Below, piece after piece: positions 1 to 14,884 of a stretch of DNA of 64,000 nt. The stretch spans positions 270,822 to 334,821 of the forward strand of contig NW_024882301.1 in assembly GCF_019059575.1 (NCBI RefSeq), in the 5' to 3' direction. The notes under the pieces were generated by a model that searched no databases, had not been told where the DNA came from, and was given only the letters and a program-made list of their open reading frames with translations. A program made the position numbers and the translations under genes. Origin of the DNA: Amphibalanus amphitrite. Lineage: Eukaryota > Arthropoda > Thecostraca > Balanomorpha > Balanidae. The first letter of the stretch is position 1, and every line of letters starts with the position of its first letter.

Positions 1-3000
1 GTTTATTGGCGCGGAAAGTTCGTACATAGCTGGCCTCTCTCCAGCCGCCAGTGTCCCTCCTTAGAATTGAACCGGACAAACATCGTCAGAAGGAGGCCGA
101 ACACATGCCACCAGGGAATGTGAGACAACCGCTGTTTTGGCCGACTGAGACGACGAAAAAATACGGAGCGTCGTCATTTTGCCAACCGCCTGTGTTTGGG
201 AGCTGTCACAATGGAATGTCAAAATAACGAAAGTTTGGCCGCAGTTTTGTCTCTGGTGAGTAGTTCGATAACTTGTCGGCCGCCTGCTCGTCCTTGGGGA
301 TGACGAAAGCGTTGAAAATGCATCACTTTGAGACGAGCTGACTTTGAAAACAGATTGAGGGAGAGAAAAGTCGGTTATTTCCCCAACATTCCCAACCCCA
401 GGCTCATGATGGATTGAGACAAGGGCCAGATCAGTTCTGAACCACGCACTCTGCAAGAGTGGCTATCAATATTCCTACAGCGAAACCGAGTCCGTCCTCC
501 CCAGCTCTGCGATTGTCAGCGCCCATCTGGGCGGGTGGTGGTCTCCGCACCGCCCCTGCACTCGGCACGTTGCAGCAGCGGGCCATTGGATCCGACAGGC
601 ATGGGCCGTGCGTCACTGCATATGGGAGCTCGATATGCACTGTCAGATCTCATCGGCCACCCATCAAAAGGCTGTGCGGTGCATGGGACCATTTGCATGC
701 TGACGGTATTCCGTAAACGTGACGCAGCCGCCGGACTGGAGTCCCCCTAGCTGACTAGTGAGCGTTCAGGTCCGAGCCTTGGGAAATTCGCAGTGTGATG
801 TGAATTCTGTCAAATTTGGACTTGCAGTTGGACAAGCGCAATGGCTCCCATGGGTAGGAAAGGTGACTTCTCATATAGGTGATGCATTCATCTCACATGG
901 GGTAAACGCGGGTACCTTCTGAGTTCTGAGTACCTAGTAAGTACCTACGAGTATTCCATTCGGAGGGCGGGTTTGGAGGATGTTTCGGATGTTTCTCGTC
1001 CCGAGTCCCATCTACCCGGACAATAGTCCCACATTTGAACCCTAACATACCTGACTCCCGCTGACGGGAGAATCCACGGAGATCCGTGGGACGTTGCCCA
1101 TGTCCAATGTGCATGTCTCAAGATGGAATTCACATTCCACATCCACACCAATCGCCCTTGCTGCCGATCTAGGCCTTAATTTCCCTTGGCAGAGGAGCAA
1201 CAACAAATGTCTGCCGGCATAAGAGAAACACGACGCAACCGTCAACAGTGCGCGTCATAACGAAGTCGTGTTGTTTTCCGAACTAATTATAATCAGTCAC
1301 CCTTGCCGGCAATAAAGACAAGCGATTCCGTCGTCCATCAATTGCGATTTGTCGTAATGATTCGTTCTGTGTTAGATCCTGGTATATGATGGCATTGGAA
1401 TGCTTATTCAGTGTTCGGATCCACTACACACGACCTACATCTTTACGACCTCGCCCGAGTATTTACCCCCGCGCGCATAATTGCACCGGTACCTCCGCCT
1501 TCTCGGTCTCAGGAGGCGGGCAGGTGTGTGCACACCGCCGTGACGCCGTTTACATACTGCGGATGGAAAACAGCGTCACGACGCTGGTCCACCATCCGTC
1601 CGAGCTCGACGGGGCAAACCCAGCCGGCGCCGGGCACACAGTCCTCCCCATAAGGCGTCACCGATCCCGGCCGGCGCGCCGAGACCGACGGCCGACGGCG
1701 CTCAGTGTTTACCGCCGGCGTCCAGAAGTGCTCCATTATGTTATTTGTCGGTGGGAGGCTCGTGCACACAGTGCCGCCGCCTCCGGCACATATAGCCGGA
1801 CAGATTCGGGCCGACAGCCCGATGGGGCGGACGGTCCCTCGAGGAGGTGCCGTCTCTGGGGGGCTGACGGGACGGGGCGGCCGCGCTGTGGGCTGGACAC
1901 ATGGAGGAGTGGATGATTTCCAATCAATTTATCTTCGAATAGTTTGGCCGACCATCCGGCACCTTCAAAATACAGGGGAGCGAAACGTTTGTGAAAAGTC
2001 AACCGTCGAGCTAAAATATATAGTTTTAGGTATTAAATGAATGTCCGCTACGAAAGGTACAGATCAGATAGAAGACTCCCAGCTAATAACGTTTCTATTG
2101 AATCGCTGGCGACCTTCCGTTACCACCGTGGACAGAGTGGACGGCGAGCTGGCGCCCCTGTGAATCAGCGTCAGGCCACCATCGCGGGGATTAGATGGGC
2201 CACCTCGCGGCGTCGAGTGCCGCCAATGTCACGTCCACTCGCCATTTGCACAGCCAATGGGCGCCGCTTACACGGTACTATCTCCGTCCCGACAGGCTGA
2301 GTGGCGGTTGAGCGCCGCGCGCCCGTCACCGCCAAATTGAGGGCCACTGACGGGGTCGGGGTCGTCATGTGCGCGGTGCTCGGTGAAACTGGCATTGGAC
2401 GTGGGGAGAGCACGGGGTGAGCCGCCGCCCAGCCGCGTTTGGGGAGGGTCTAGTCAAGCAGGCTAGTTTGCTTATGGGTATAGGGATTTCTGAGATGCAT
2501 TCGTCGGTTTTCTGGGACATTTTAAAGCACTTCATGCGTCTTTTTGTGGAAGGTTTGACTTCGTTAGCGCTCGAAGCTATGGGCTATATAGACTTTCTAG
2601 TAATGCCATGTTCTGCTGATACAGGTAGACACTAACCATAGCGATTGGAACGCGAACTGTTACCCTTTGATCTTGCGCCAATATAATTTAGGCAATTGCA
2701 GTGCGTGGCCAGGCCGGCGAAACTAACTTTATTTGAGATAACGAGTCGTTTACCAAGAAACTTCTTCAAACTGCCGTCGTCAACACATTTCGACATTTTG
2801 CGTCGGTTTTTATACCGTACATACGAGCAGTACGGACCGTGATCTTGACTGCGCTCGGCTGCGCACTCCAATCAGCCTGTACCAATCAGGCGGCTGCCTA
2901 CCGGCTATCGGTAAACGCTGATGATGTGTCGTCAGTCGGCGGAAATGTTCTGCGGGCTGGGCTCGCTCGGTGTGAGATCGGCGGACAGCTCTCGGCGACG

Positions 3001-3963
3001 CCGGAGTCTGGACACCGCCGACACCTTGTCCAAACGTTTTATTATGCGTTTTTTATTAGGCATAGTGAATGTGATTTCATAAAAACCGACCAGTAATTTA
3101 TCATGCGTGCTTTCATATTGCTCGGTTTTAAGTACCTAAGCAAAGAAGGCGTTTGCAACTGACTTGAGTAATCTGCAACTGTTAATCTTCAAGTGCATCA
3201 TGGGCTTCTACATGTAACATTCTGCATGCAGACGTGTATTCACGCCTAAATGCGTGATCGTCATGTTCAATTATGACGCACTGTTGTCTGTTGACTATTT
3301 TTTTTCGCACGTTTTATCCTGTTTCTGCATCGAGTGGCCACAGGTAACGCTTTGCGTCACTCACCTCTCCAGGCCGTTCCACCGCTGAAGGGCGTGATGC
3401 CGGCTCAGTGCTGCAAAAACGTGGCCCGCCGCACGGGATCAATGACGGGCCGGAACGGTACGGGAGAGGGACGGGTAAGGGTCGGCGGCGGCTGATCATA
3501 GAACACCAGCGCGGCGCGGGGCGGCAGCGCGGGGCCGGGCGGCCGCCTGCTCGGGGGTCGATGCCGCCGGATCAGTGGGCGGCGGGGTGGCCGGCACGAT
3601 GACGACAGACAGCGGCGGATTAACGTTACATCACACTGCCGATCGATGAAGACGTGTGTGAAACTCCCAATGGCTTGAGGACTAAGGTGGTCAACAACGC
3701 AAAGGCAAGATACAGCGGTGGTGTGCCTCATCACAGGATTGCCTGAGGAAAACAAGCTCCATTGTGGATGAAGCTAACCACTTTATGGGTGCGAGACGTA
3801 AACAGGAGACATCAGCGCCGATGCTGGCTTTTTATCGAGAAAAGGTGCTCACGGGTGGTTTTATAGACAAACACCAATCCACTCTGCTGTCGGCGGGTTT
3901 ACGGCAAGACGCCTGCGCTTGCGCGATATCCATAGAAACATGTGATCAGCATGCAGATGCATT
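1..3963. other. Intergenic or intronic DNA, no gene recognised
   Basis: No reading frame here resembles a known protein. The longest open stretch, 1386-1916 on the plus strand, sits in a GC- and CpG-rich patch (about 1480-1900) where stop codons are rare by composition, and its translation is rich in R, P, S and A without any motif. A second GC-rich patch lies at about 3400-3600. The rest has mixed composition without tandem repeats. Confidence 0.5.
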
Positions 3964-3967
3964 TTAA

Positions 3968-4842
3968 CCCTATTAGTGGCAGGGGGGGTTGTTTTTATCC
4001 ACCCCTCAGGTTTTTCGGGAATATCTCCGAAACCGCTGAAGCTACGATGCTGAAATTTTCTGACTTTTCCTAAAACTAAATTGGGCACATTCCCTGAAAA
4101 TTTCAAGTTCATAACTTTACCAGGGGCGGCTCCAGAGCACTGGGAATTGGGGGTCCTATTCGTGAAGCGAGTCATTTGGGCGAAGATCACGATGCTGCAC
4201 CAGTTTTACGAACAGTGAATGAAAGGTATCATGTGATAACATATACAAAGTTATTGTGCATCCTCTTTTGACACGTTTTTGTTATAATAGGCGGATCCAG
4301 GCGTCCAAAAAGGGGGGTTATTTTTTACCTCCCAACATAGGTGCCCTGACACCGCCTATGCATGACCAATACAATTTTAGTCGTTCTTTCATAAGAAAAT
4401 TGTAACATAACAAGACCATTGCCACCCTTTTTAGAAACAGTACCAACAAAAACCTTATTTACTATACTTTTTGTGTACCCCCAATCTCAATGATCTGTAT
4501 CCGCCTATGATTTTTGAAAATGCATATTTTTAGGATCCATGTGAATTCCTGGTTCATTCTCTATCGATCGGCAAAAGTTGCGTTAAGATTGGTTCAGAAA
4601 CCTGGCCGTGATAATCAGTCTAAAATGTATCTGCAATTTGCCCGTTTTTACCCCCCTCTACCCCCCTATTGACATTTTTGAATTTTTTTTTTTTTAGAAA
4701 TGTAGATCTCGTTGAGCCAAATCGAATGCCGTTTGAATTTTGAAAATCGGCCGGTTAGATCTCGAGATATCAAGGGGGGGTCGTAAACAACCCCCCCCCT
4801 GCCACTAATATGGGGTAGCCAGGAGCCTGCCACTAAGTAGGG
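3968..4842 (+). mobile_element. piggyBac-like TTAA element, family A copy 1
   Basis: The element lies between TTAA copies at 3964-3967 and 4843-4846. It starts CCCTATTAGTGGCAGGGGGG and ends with the inverse motif. The right end carries the terminal motif twice: one copy around 4800-4813, then a spacer reading GTAGCCAGGAGCC, then the outer copy at about 4828-4842. C- and G-tracts lie just inside both ends. TTAA duplication, CCC-starting ends and asymmetric end repeats are traits of piggyBac elements. No transposase frame is visible, so it is non-autonomous. A second copy lies at 23806-24719. Confidence 0.8.
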
Positions 4843-4846
4843 TTAA

Positions 4847-7564
<2,718 letters not shown>

Positions 7565-7567
<3 letters not shown>

Positions 7568-7967
7568 CTGTCTGAGCGCCCCACTATTCCCGTCTGAGAC
7601 CCCAACGAGTGGTCGGCTGCCCCTGGTCTGTCCATTGACGCTGATGACACGACCATTCAGAGGACCGAGCGGCCCAATCGGGTGACCTTGTCGCGTGTTT
7701 TCCCAGAACTCACACCAAGATGACGGTAACAGTCTTTTCAGGAGAGACGATTAGGCGGAACGAAAAAAAAGATTAGGGTGTTTGGCAATTCAGACGTGTT
7801 TTTATGTTGAGATGCTGTTGGATTATTTGTGTTTTAATCCCTTTCAACTCTGTTTTTGTGCCACATAGCGTCAAGCGTTAAATAGCGTTGGGAAGGTTGT
7901 CGAAATAGTGTGCGGGAACTGTCCATACGATAACTTTATTAGCTTTACCAAAAGCGGTGACTGTAGA
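7565..7967. other. Spacer before the first transposon nest
   Basis: About 400 bp of non-repetitive sequence with no open frame of interest between the CT array and the hAT-like target duplication. Confidence 0.6.
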
Positions 7968-7981
7968 GTGTAGACTAGTGA

Positions 7982-8335
7982 GGGGAACATTCATTCTGGC
8001 CAGGGTTCATAATGTCCAGGGTACGATATGCCCAGTGTCGAAATGGCCAGTGCCTTGAATAGGCCAGAGTTCATAATGTCCAGGGATTGCATGGTCCAAA
8101 TGCGGCCAACTGGCTGCAGATAGGGTATATTCAAAGAGGCCAGGGTTCATAATGTCCAGGGCACGATGTGTCCAGTGTTCGAAATGGCCAGGGTTCATAA
8201 TGTCCAGGACACGATGTGTCCAGTGTTCGAAATGGCCAGGGTTCATAATGTCCAGGGAACGATGTGTCTAGTGTTCAAAATGGCCAGTGCCTTGAATGGG
8301 CCAGAGTTCATAATGTCCAGGGATTACATAGTCAT
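7982..8335 (+). repeat. Left inverted arm of the foldback element, 48-bp tandem units
   Basis: Inverse of 11882-12236. The regular 48-bp units are clearest at about 8139-8280. Two variant units carry GTGCCTTGAAT in place of the usual spacer. Confidence 0.9.
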
Positions 8336-8401
8336 TGAAAGTGACGTCATTATGTAAAAACACGGAACCAGCTCAATGCGAAGCAGTGCATTGCCGAAGG
8401 C

Positions 8402-8482
8402 AATGCCTTAGGAGAGATTACAGGCAATAGTAAATCAAATATTTTTAGGTTAAGTGGTTATGTATCTGGCTTCAGGCCGAAG
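8402..8482 (+). repeat. 81-bp direct duplication, left copy (apparent TSD)
   Basis: Matches 11623-11703 exactly as far as I can read, starting AATGCCTTAGGAG and ending TCAGGCCGAAG. The pair brackets the non-LTR retrotransposon and is most simply its target-site duplication, although very long. Confidence 0.85.
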
Positions 8483-8710
8483 CAGTGCATTGCCGAAGGC
8501 AATGCACAATGCACCCGCCGCCGCTGCCACCGCCACCGCCGGGCCGAGCCGGCCGGCCGACCGAGCGTCCCCTCAGCGCCCCAGGGCAAGACCTGTCAAC
8601 CAGCCGGTTAGCGCGGCCGCGCCGGCTGACGGCACGCGCCGCGGCGGCAGGGGCGCATCCAGGCAGCGGGGCAGGCGGGGAGGCGCCAACTGGCGCCTCC
8701 CCGCCTTCGG

Positions 8711-11476
8711 AATGACATTCATGATACCTACGGCTTTGACGTTCTGGCGCTCTGTGAGACCTGGCTGGCGCCGCCCGTGCCTGACCGGCTAGTCGGTGTG
8801 AGCGGCTATAGGCTGTTTAGACGGGACAGGCCGGCCACCTCCAGCCTGCCCAGAGGGAGGGGCGGTGTGGCCGTGCTGGTCCGTGACAGCCTGAGCTGCG
8901 AGCTGCTCCCGACACCTGTGACGGGCGTGGCCGGCTCCAACCTGGAGATTGTTTGGGTGATGGTGCGGACCAGCAAGCACCAGTCGGTGCTGGTCGCGTC
9001 GGTATATCGAGTGCCGCACAACACCGCGCGTCAGCTCGCGACCGACCTGGACGACCTGGAGTGCCAGCTTCAGCATATGGTCGCCAACTTCCCACGAGCA
9101 GCACTTATCCTCGGAGGCGACCTCAACTGCTGTCTACTTAAGGCGAAGACTAGTGACACCAACCCCCTGATTAGACTCTGTACCACCTATGGACTCCACA
9201 TCACCAACCAGTGTCGAGCTACTTATCGTCCGGCCGGGTCTCTGCTAGATGTCGTCATTACTAACCGTCCGGAGTTGATCAGACGTGTCGGTGTCACCAG
9301 GTGTCACTACGGAGGTCCGCATGACTTCACTCGTGTTATGGTCACTCGTGAGAGTCGTGCGGCGCCACGCCGGGAATCCAGTGTGTACCGACGCCCTATC
9401 AGCAGGATAGATACAAACTCGTTTAATCAGCAGCTTGCTGATACCGATTGGTCTCCTGTGTATTTCTCTGACTCGACTGAGCGTAAGTGGAGCGTTTTCC
9501 GTGACACGTTCGTTGAACGATTGGATGCTGTCGCACCGCTCAAACGCGTCCGTGATAGGCAGGTGACTGCGCCGCCCGTGTCAGCCGAGACCCAGCAGCT
9601 GCTGCAGTCCCGCCGCGCGGCCTTAGCTCGGGGCGATCGAGCCGAGTACAAACGGGTGAACCGGCTGTACCGCGCCGCCGTGCGGAACGAGACCCGCGCG
9701 CGGTATGCTGGTGCTATCAGCCGCGGTGACCGGGGCGGGCTGTGGCGAGTGCTGCGGCCGGTCGTGGGCAGGAAGCAGCAGTCCTGCGAGATACCGAGAA
9801 TCACGCCAAATGCATTGAATGATTATTATGTTGCGATCGGTCCTTCCACTGCAGCCAGTGTCCCCGCCGCTACTGTACGTGTGCCCACGCGACTCCCGAG
9901 AGTTTTGACGTGTGCATTTGAGGTGCAACCTACCGATTTGGACACTCTTTATGCCACATTGCTGTCGATGAAACCATCTATGTCGACTGGCAAGGACGGT
10001 GTCAGTGTGCGCATGTTACAGAAGTTCTTTCCCGGGATTGGCCATGCGGTTTTGGATGTTGTGAACTCCAGCCTTTCTAACGGAGTAGTACCGCAGGACT
10101 GGAAACACGCTCTGGTTACCCCAATTCCGAAAGGAACGAGGGCTACCGAGCCGTCCGACACGCGTCCCATCTCCATCCTGCCTGCGATTATGAAATTAGT
10201 TGAACGTGTCGTGCAAAAACAGTTGGTCTCTTATCTCGAAGAAAATTTCCTTCTCTCGGACGCCCAACACGGTTATAGAAAACAACGTTCAACGGAAACC
10301 GCGCTTCACGTCTTTACTGATCATGCTCTTCAGGCAATGGACAATGGTAACATTTGTATCTTGGTACTACTAGACCTCTCAAAATGTTTTGATGTTGTTC
10401 CTCATGTTACACTTCTCGACAAATTGTCTGTGTACGGTATCGAAACCACATGGTTCCGTGCCTATTTGGCTCACCACTCGCAGCAGGTCCAAGTGAGGTG
10501 CGCGGACGGTTCGACACTGCTGTCGGACAGCAAGGCTAACGCGATTGGCGTATACCAAGGCGGCGCCCTGAGTTGTCTCATGTACATGCTGTACTCAAAC
10601 GATCTGTGTCTGTGTGTTCCCGATGACGTCACGGTAGTCCAGTATGCTGATGACACCCAGCTGATGGTTACTGGCAAGAAGAGCGACTTGAATCTGTTGA
10701 CCGCGCGTATGGAGGATGCACTGGGTCGAATGTATCAGTGGTTCTGCCACAATGGAATGAGACTTAATGCTGCGAAAACACAGATGCTTGTGATCGGTAC
10801 CCCAGCGATGCTTCGCAATTTGCCGCCTGTCACGCTGACTTTCTGCTCTACCACCATTACAGAGTCAGAAACTGTTAAAAATCTAGGAGTGACGATCGAC
10901 CGTCACCTCAGCTTTGTGTCCCATGTAGACGGTGTGGCGCGGAAATGTACCGGGATGCTGACAGCGCTACTGCACACTCGTCACGTTATACCGCGGTCAG
11001 CACTGAAGCCGATAGTTGAAGCCCTGGTTGTATCTGTGCTGCGGTACTGTCTGTCGGTGTACGGCTCGTGTGGTGAGGTGCAGTTAGGACGGCTGCAAAA
11101 AGTTATAAACTTTTGTGCACGCGTTGTGTCCGGTCGGCGACGACGTGATAGCGTGGCGGCTGTCATCAAGCAGCTGAAGTGGTTGACTGCCAAGGATTTG
11201 GTAACATACCACACAGTGAGTGCTGTCGAGCGTATCTTTGTGTCGGAGCAGCCGGAGTACCTCAAAGGTACGCTGGGGCAGCGGGCTAGCCAGCGGCACC
11301 GGCACAACACTAGGCAGGCCAGCTACCTCATCCTCCCCTTCATTCGAACGGAGTCGGGAAGACGTAGATTGTGCTACCGAGGTGTGACTCGTATGAACGA
11401 ACTTGGAGTAGAACCAGGGACATTGTCGTACCGGGCGAACATCCGAAAGGTGCTGCTGTCTAAGCAACAGACATGA
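8711..11476 (+). CDS. Endonuclease-reverse transcriptase (non-LTR retrotransposon ORF2)
   Basis: Nicks target DNA and copies the element's RNA onto it. Codon numbers count from the GTG at 8777. Endonuclease residues begin before it (FDVLALCETWL from 8735), the frame is open back to 8630, and no in-frame ATG is seen, so 8711 is a conservative start. Endonuclease: GDLNC at 114-118, LLDVVI at 156-161, and PHDF at 181-184 where SDH is usual. Reverse transcriptase: TGKDGVS near 404-410, TRPISILP near 462-469, HGYRKQRST near 498-506, motif A LLDLSKCFD (D533, D539), an unusual motif B GVYQGGALS (591-599), and catalytic YADD at 623-626. The C-terminal region resembles CR1/Jockey proteins. It stops at TGA 11474-11476 with no internal stop or frameshift in about 900 codons, so it is young or recently active. 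The first endonuclease strand is missing or garbled near 8690-8710. Confidence 0.93.
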   Translation, partial: NDIHDTYGFDVLALCETWLAPPVPDRLVGVSGYRLFRRDRPATSSLPRGRGGVAVLVRDSLSCELLPTPVTGVAGSNLEIVWVMVRTSKHQSVLVASVYRVPHNTARQLATDLDDLECQLQHMVANFPRAALILGGDLNCCLLKAKTSDTNPLIRLCTTYGLHITNQCRATYRPAGSLLDVVITNRPELIRRVGVTRCHYGGPHDFTRVMVTRESRAAPRRESSVYRRPISRIDTNSFNQQLADTDWSPVYFSDSTERKWSVFRDTFVERLDAVAPLKRVRDRQVTAPPVSAETQQLLQSRRAALARGDRAEYKRVNRLYRAAVRNETRARYAGAISRGDRGGLWRVLRPVVGRKQQSCEIPRITPNALNDYYVAIGPSTAASVPAATVRVPTRLPRVLTCAFEVQPTDLDTLYATLLSMKPSMSTGKDGVSVRMLQKFFPGIGHAVLDVVNSSLSNGVVPQDWKHALVTPIPKGTRATEPSDTRPISILPAIMKLVERVVQKQLVSYLEENFLLSDAQHGYRKQRSTETALHVFTDHALQAMDNGNICILVLLDLSKCFDVVPHVTLLDKLSVYGIETTWFRAYLAHHSQQVQVRCADGSTLLSDSKANAIGVYQGGALSCLMYMLYSNDLCLCVPDDVTVVQYADDTQLMVTGKKSDLNLLTARMEDALGRMYQWFCHNGMRLNAAKTQMLVIGTPAMLRNLPPVTLTFCSTTITESETVKNLGVTIDRHLSFVSHVDGVARKCTGMLTALLHTRHVIPRSALKPIVEALVVSVLRYCLSVYGSCGEVQLGRLQKVINFCARVVSGRRRRDSVAAVIKQLKWLTAKDLVTYHTVSAVERIFVSEQPEYLKGTLGQRASQRHRHNTRQASYLILPFIRTESGRRRLCYRGVTRMNELGVEPGTLSYRANIRKVLLSKQQT

Positions 11477-11603
11477 GCAATAGCATGTATGGGTGCGTGT
11501 GTGGGAATTATGCGTGCTGCACACTGTTCCTCGTTTTGTATCACACTATCATGACGTGGACATGTGAAAAGCCTCACTATTGAGAGGACCTTGTCTGAAT
11601 ATA

Positions 11604-11622
11604 TCTGTAATCTGTAATCTGT
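11604..11622 (+). repeat. 3'-terminal CTGTAAT repeats of the retrotransposon
   Basis: Two to three tandem CTGTAAT units immediately before the right 81-bp duplication. They mark the 3' end of the element. Confidence 0.8.
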
Positions 11623-11703
11623 AATGCCTTAGGAGAGATTACAGGCAATAGTAAATCAAATATTTTTAGGTTAAGTGGTTATGTATCTGGCTTCAGGCCG
11701 AAG
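11623..11703 (+). repeat. 81-bp direct duplication, right copy (apparent TSD)
   Basis: Same sequence as 8402-8482. This copy continues into the second arm of a palindrome, showing that the retrotransposon entered the centre of that palindrome. Confidence 0.85.
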
Positions 11704-11757
11704 GCCTGAAGCCTGATGCATAACCACTTAACCTAAAAATATTTGATTTACTATTGC
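11645..11757. repeat. 113-bp near-perfect palindrome
   Basis: Arms 11645-11699 and 11703-11757 (55 bp each) pair with about two mismatches around a 3-nt loop GAA. It would form a long stem-loop or cruciform. It is the core of the foldback element and the target of the retrotransposon. Confidence 0.92.
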
Positions 11758-11816
11758 TTGCAATCTATTCATGCGAGAAACTATTTCCTTATCCCCGGTA
11801 GGCAAACATCATTACC

Positions 11817-11881
11817 TTAGGTTAGGTTAGGTTAGGTTAGGTTAGGTTAGGTTAGGTTAGGTTAGGTTTGGTTTGGTTTGG
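11817..11881 (+). repeat. Interstitial telomere-type (TTAGG)n array
   Basis: About ten GTTAG units followed by three GTTTG variants. TTAGG is the ancestral arthropod telomere repeat. Here it lies inside the foldback element next to its right arm. Confidence 0.95.
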
Positions 11882-12236
11882 TTGACTGTGTAATCCCTGG
11901 ACACTATGAACTCTGGCCAATTCAAGGCACTGGCCATTTTGAACACTGGACACATCGTGCCCTGGACATTATGAACCCTGGCCATTTCGAACACTGGACA
12001 CATCGTGCCCTGGACATTATGAACCCTGGCCATTTCGAGCACTGGACACATCGTGCCCTGGACATTATGAACCCTGGCCTCTTTGAATTTACCCTATCTG
12101 CAGCCAGTTGGCCACATTTGGACCATGCAACCCCTGGACAATATGAACACTGGCCAATTCAAGGCACTGGCCATTTCGAGCACTGGACACATCGTACCCT
12201 GGACATTATGAACCCCGGCCTAAATAATACGCACCC
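11882..12236 (-). repeat. Right inverted arm of the foldback element
   Basis: Inverse complement of 7982-8335 with the same order of 48-bp units and variant units. A 163-codon frame runs through it because 48 is divisible by three; it is not a gene. Confidence 0.9.
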
Positions 12237-12509
12237 GACTAGTGATGTCAATTACGGAAAATCGGAATACCGATACCAAACCAAATACCAACCAAAACCA
12301 TGGGAAAATACCGAAACCAAACCAACTTGGGAAACTGAGGGAAATACCAACTTTTTACCGATTTATTAGCCTCTTATACATTAGTGAGGGCTTATGATAC
12401 CAACAAAATACCAAACACATTACGATTGAAATACCAAATACCAAGTTGGTATCGGTTTGGTATCGGTATACCAAAAAGTTGGTATCCGGTTGACATCTCT
12501 AGTGTAGAC

Positions 12510-14884
<2,375 letters not shown>

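Larger units (their letters stand above)
8483..11622 (+). mobile_element. Non-LTR retrotransposon, CR1/Jockey superfamily, 5'-truncated
   Basis: A 3.1-kb insertion inside the foldback element. It carries one ORF with an APE-type endonuclease and a reverse transcriptase (8711-11476), a short 3' UTR, and a 3' tail of about three CTGTAAT units at 11604-11622. Tails of short tandem repeats rather than poly(A) are usual in CR1/L2-type elements. No ORF1 gag-like gene precedes the endonuclease, and the endonuclease N-terminus is incomplete, so the 5' end is truncated. The first 23 bp or so (8483-8505) copy the flanking sequence at 8383-8406, like filler at the 5' junction. Confidence 0.9.
7982..12236. 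mobile_element. Foldback/MULE-like element with 9-bp TSD
   Basis: Flanked by the 9-bp duplication GACTAGTGA at 7973-7981 and 12237-12245. The two arms, 7982-8335 and about 11882-12236, are inverted copies of almost equal length (about 354 bp), beginning GGG and GGCCAGGGTTCATAATG-like from position 17. The arms consist of tandem units of about 48 bp containing CATAATGTCCAGG and TGTCCAGTGTTCG. Nine-bp TSDs with long, internally repetitive inverted arms are known for foldback and Mutator-like elements. The interior holds a palindrome, a TTAGG array and a later retrotransposon, but no transposase. Confidence 0.85.
7968..12509. mobile_element. hAT-like element with 8-bp TSD, interrupted by later insertions
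   Basis: The 8-bp duplication GTGTAGAC lies at 7968-7975 and 12502-12509. The element proper is 7976-12501. Its ends read TAGTGATGTCAA on the left (split after TAGTGA by a later insertion and resumed at 12241) and TAGAGATGTCAA on the right (read inward). Subterminal GGTATACCGATACCAAACC-type sequence is repeated in inverted orientation near 12264-12290 and 12440-12475. Without insertions it would be only about 270 bp, so it is a MITE without transposase. Eight-bp TSDs and TAG/CAG-starting ends are typical of hAT. Confidence 0.8.

Noticed and set aside
1386-1916. 176-codon open frame
   Set aside because: GC-rich composition, overlapping frames on the other strand, no domain and no splice context.
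11878-12369. 163-codon frame across the foldback right arm
   Set aside because: The 48-bp unit keeps a frame open by length. The inverse arm shows the same, and no protein family matches.
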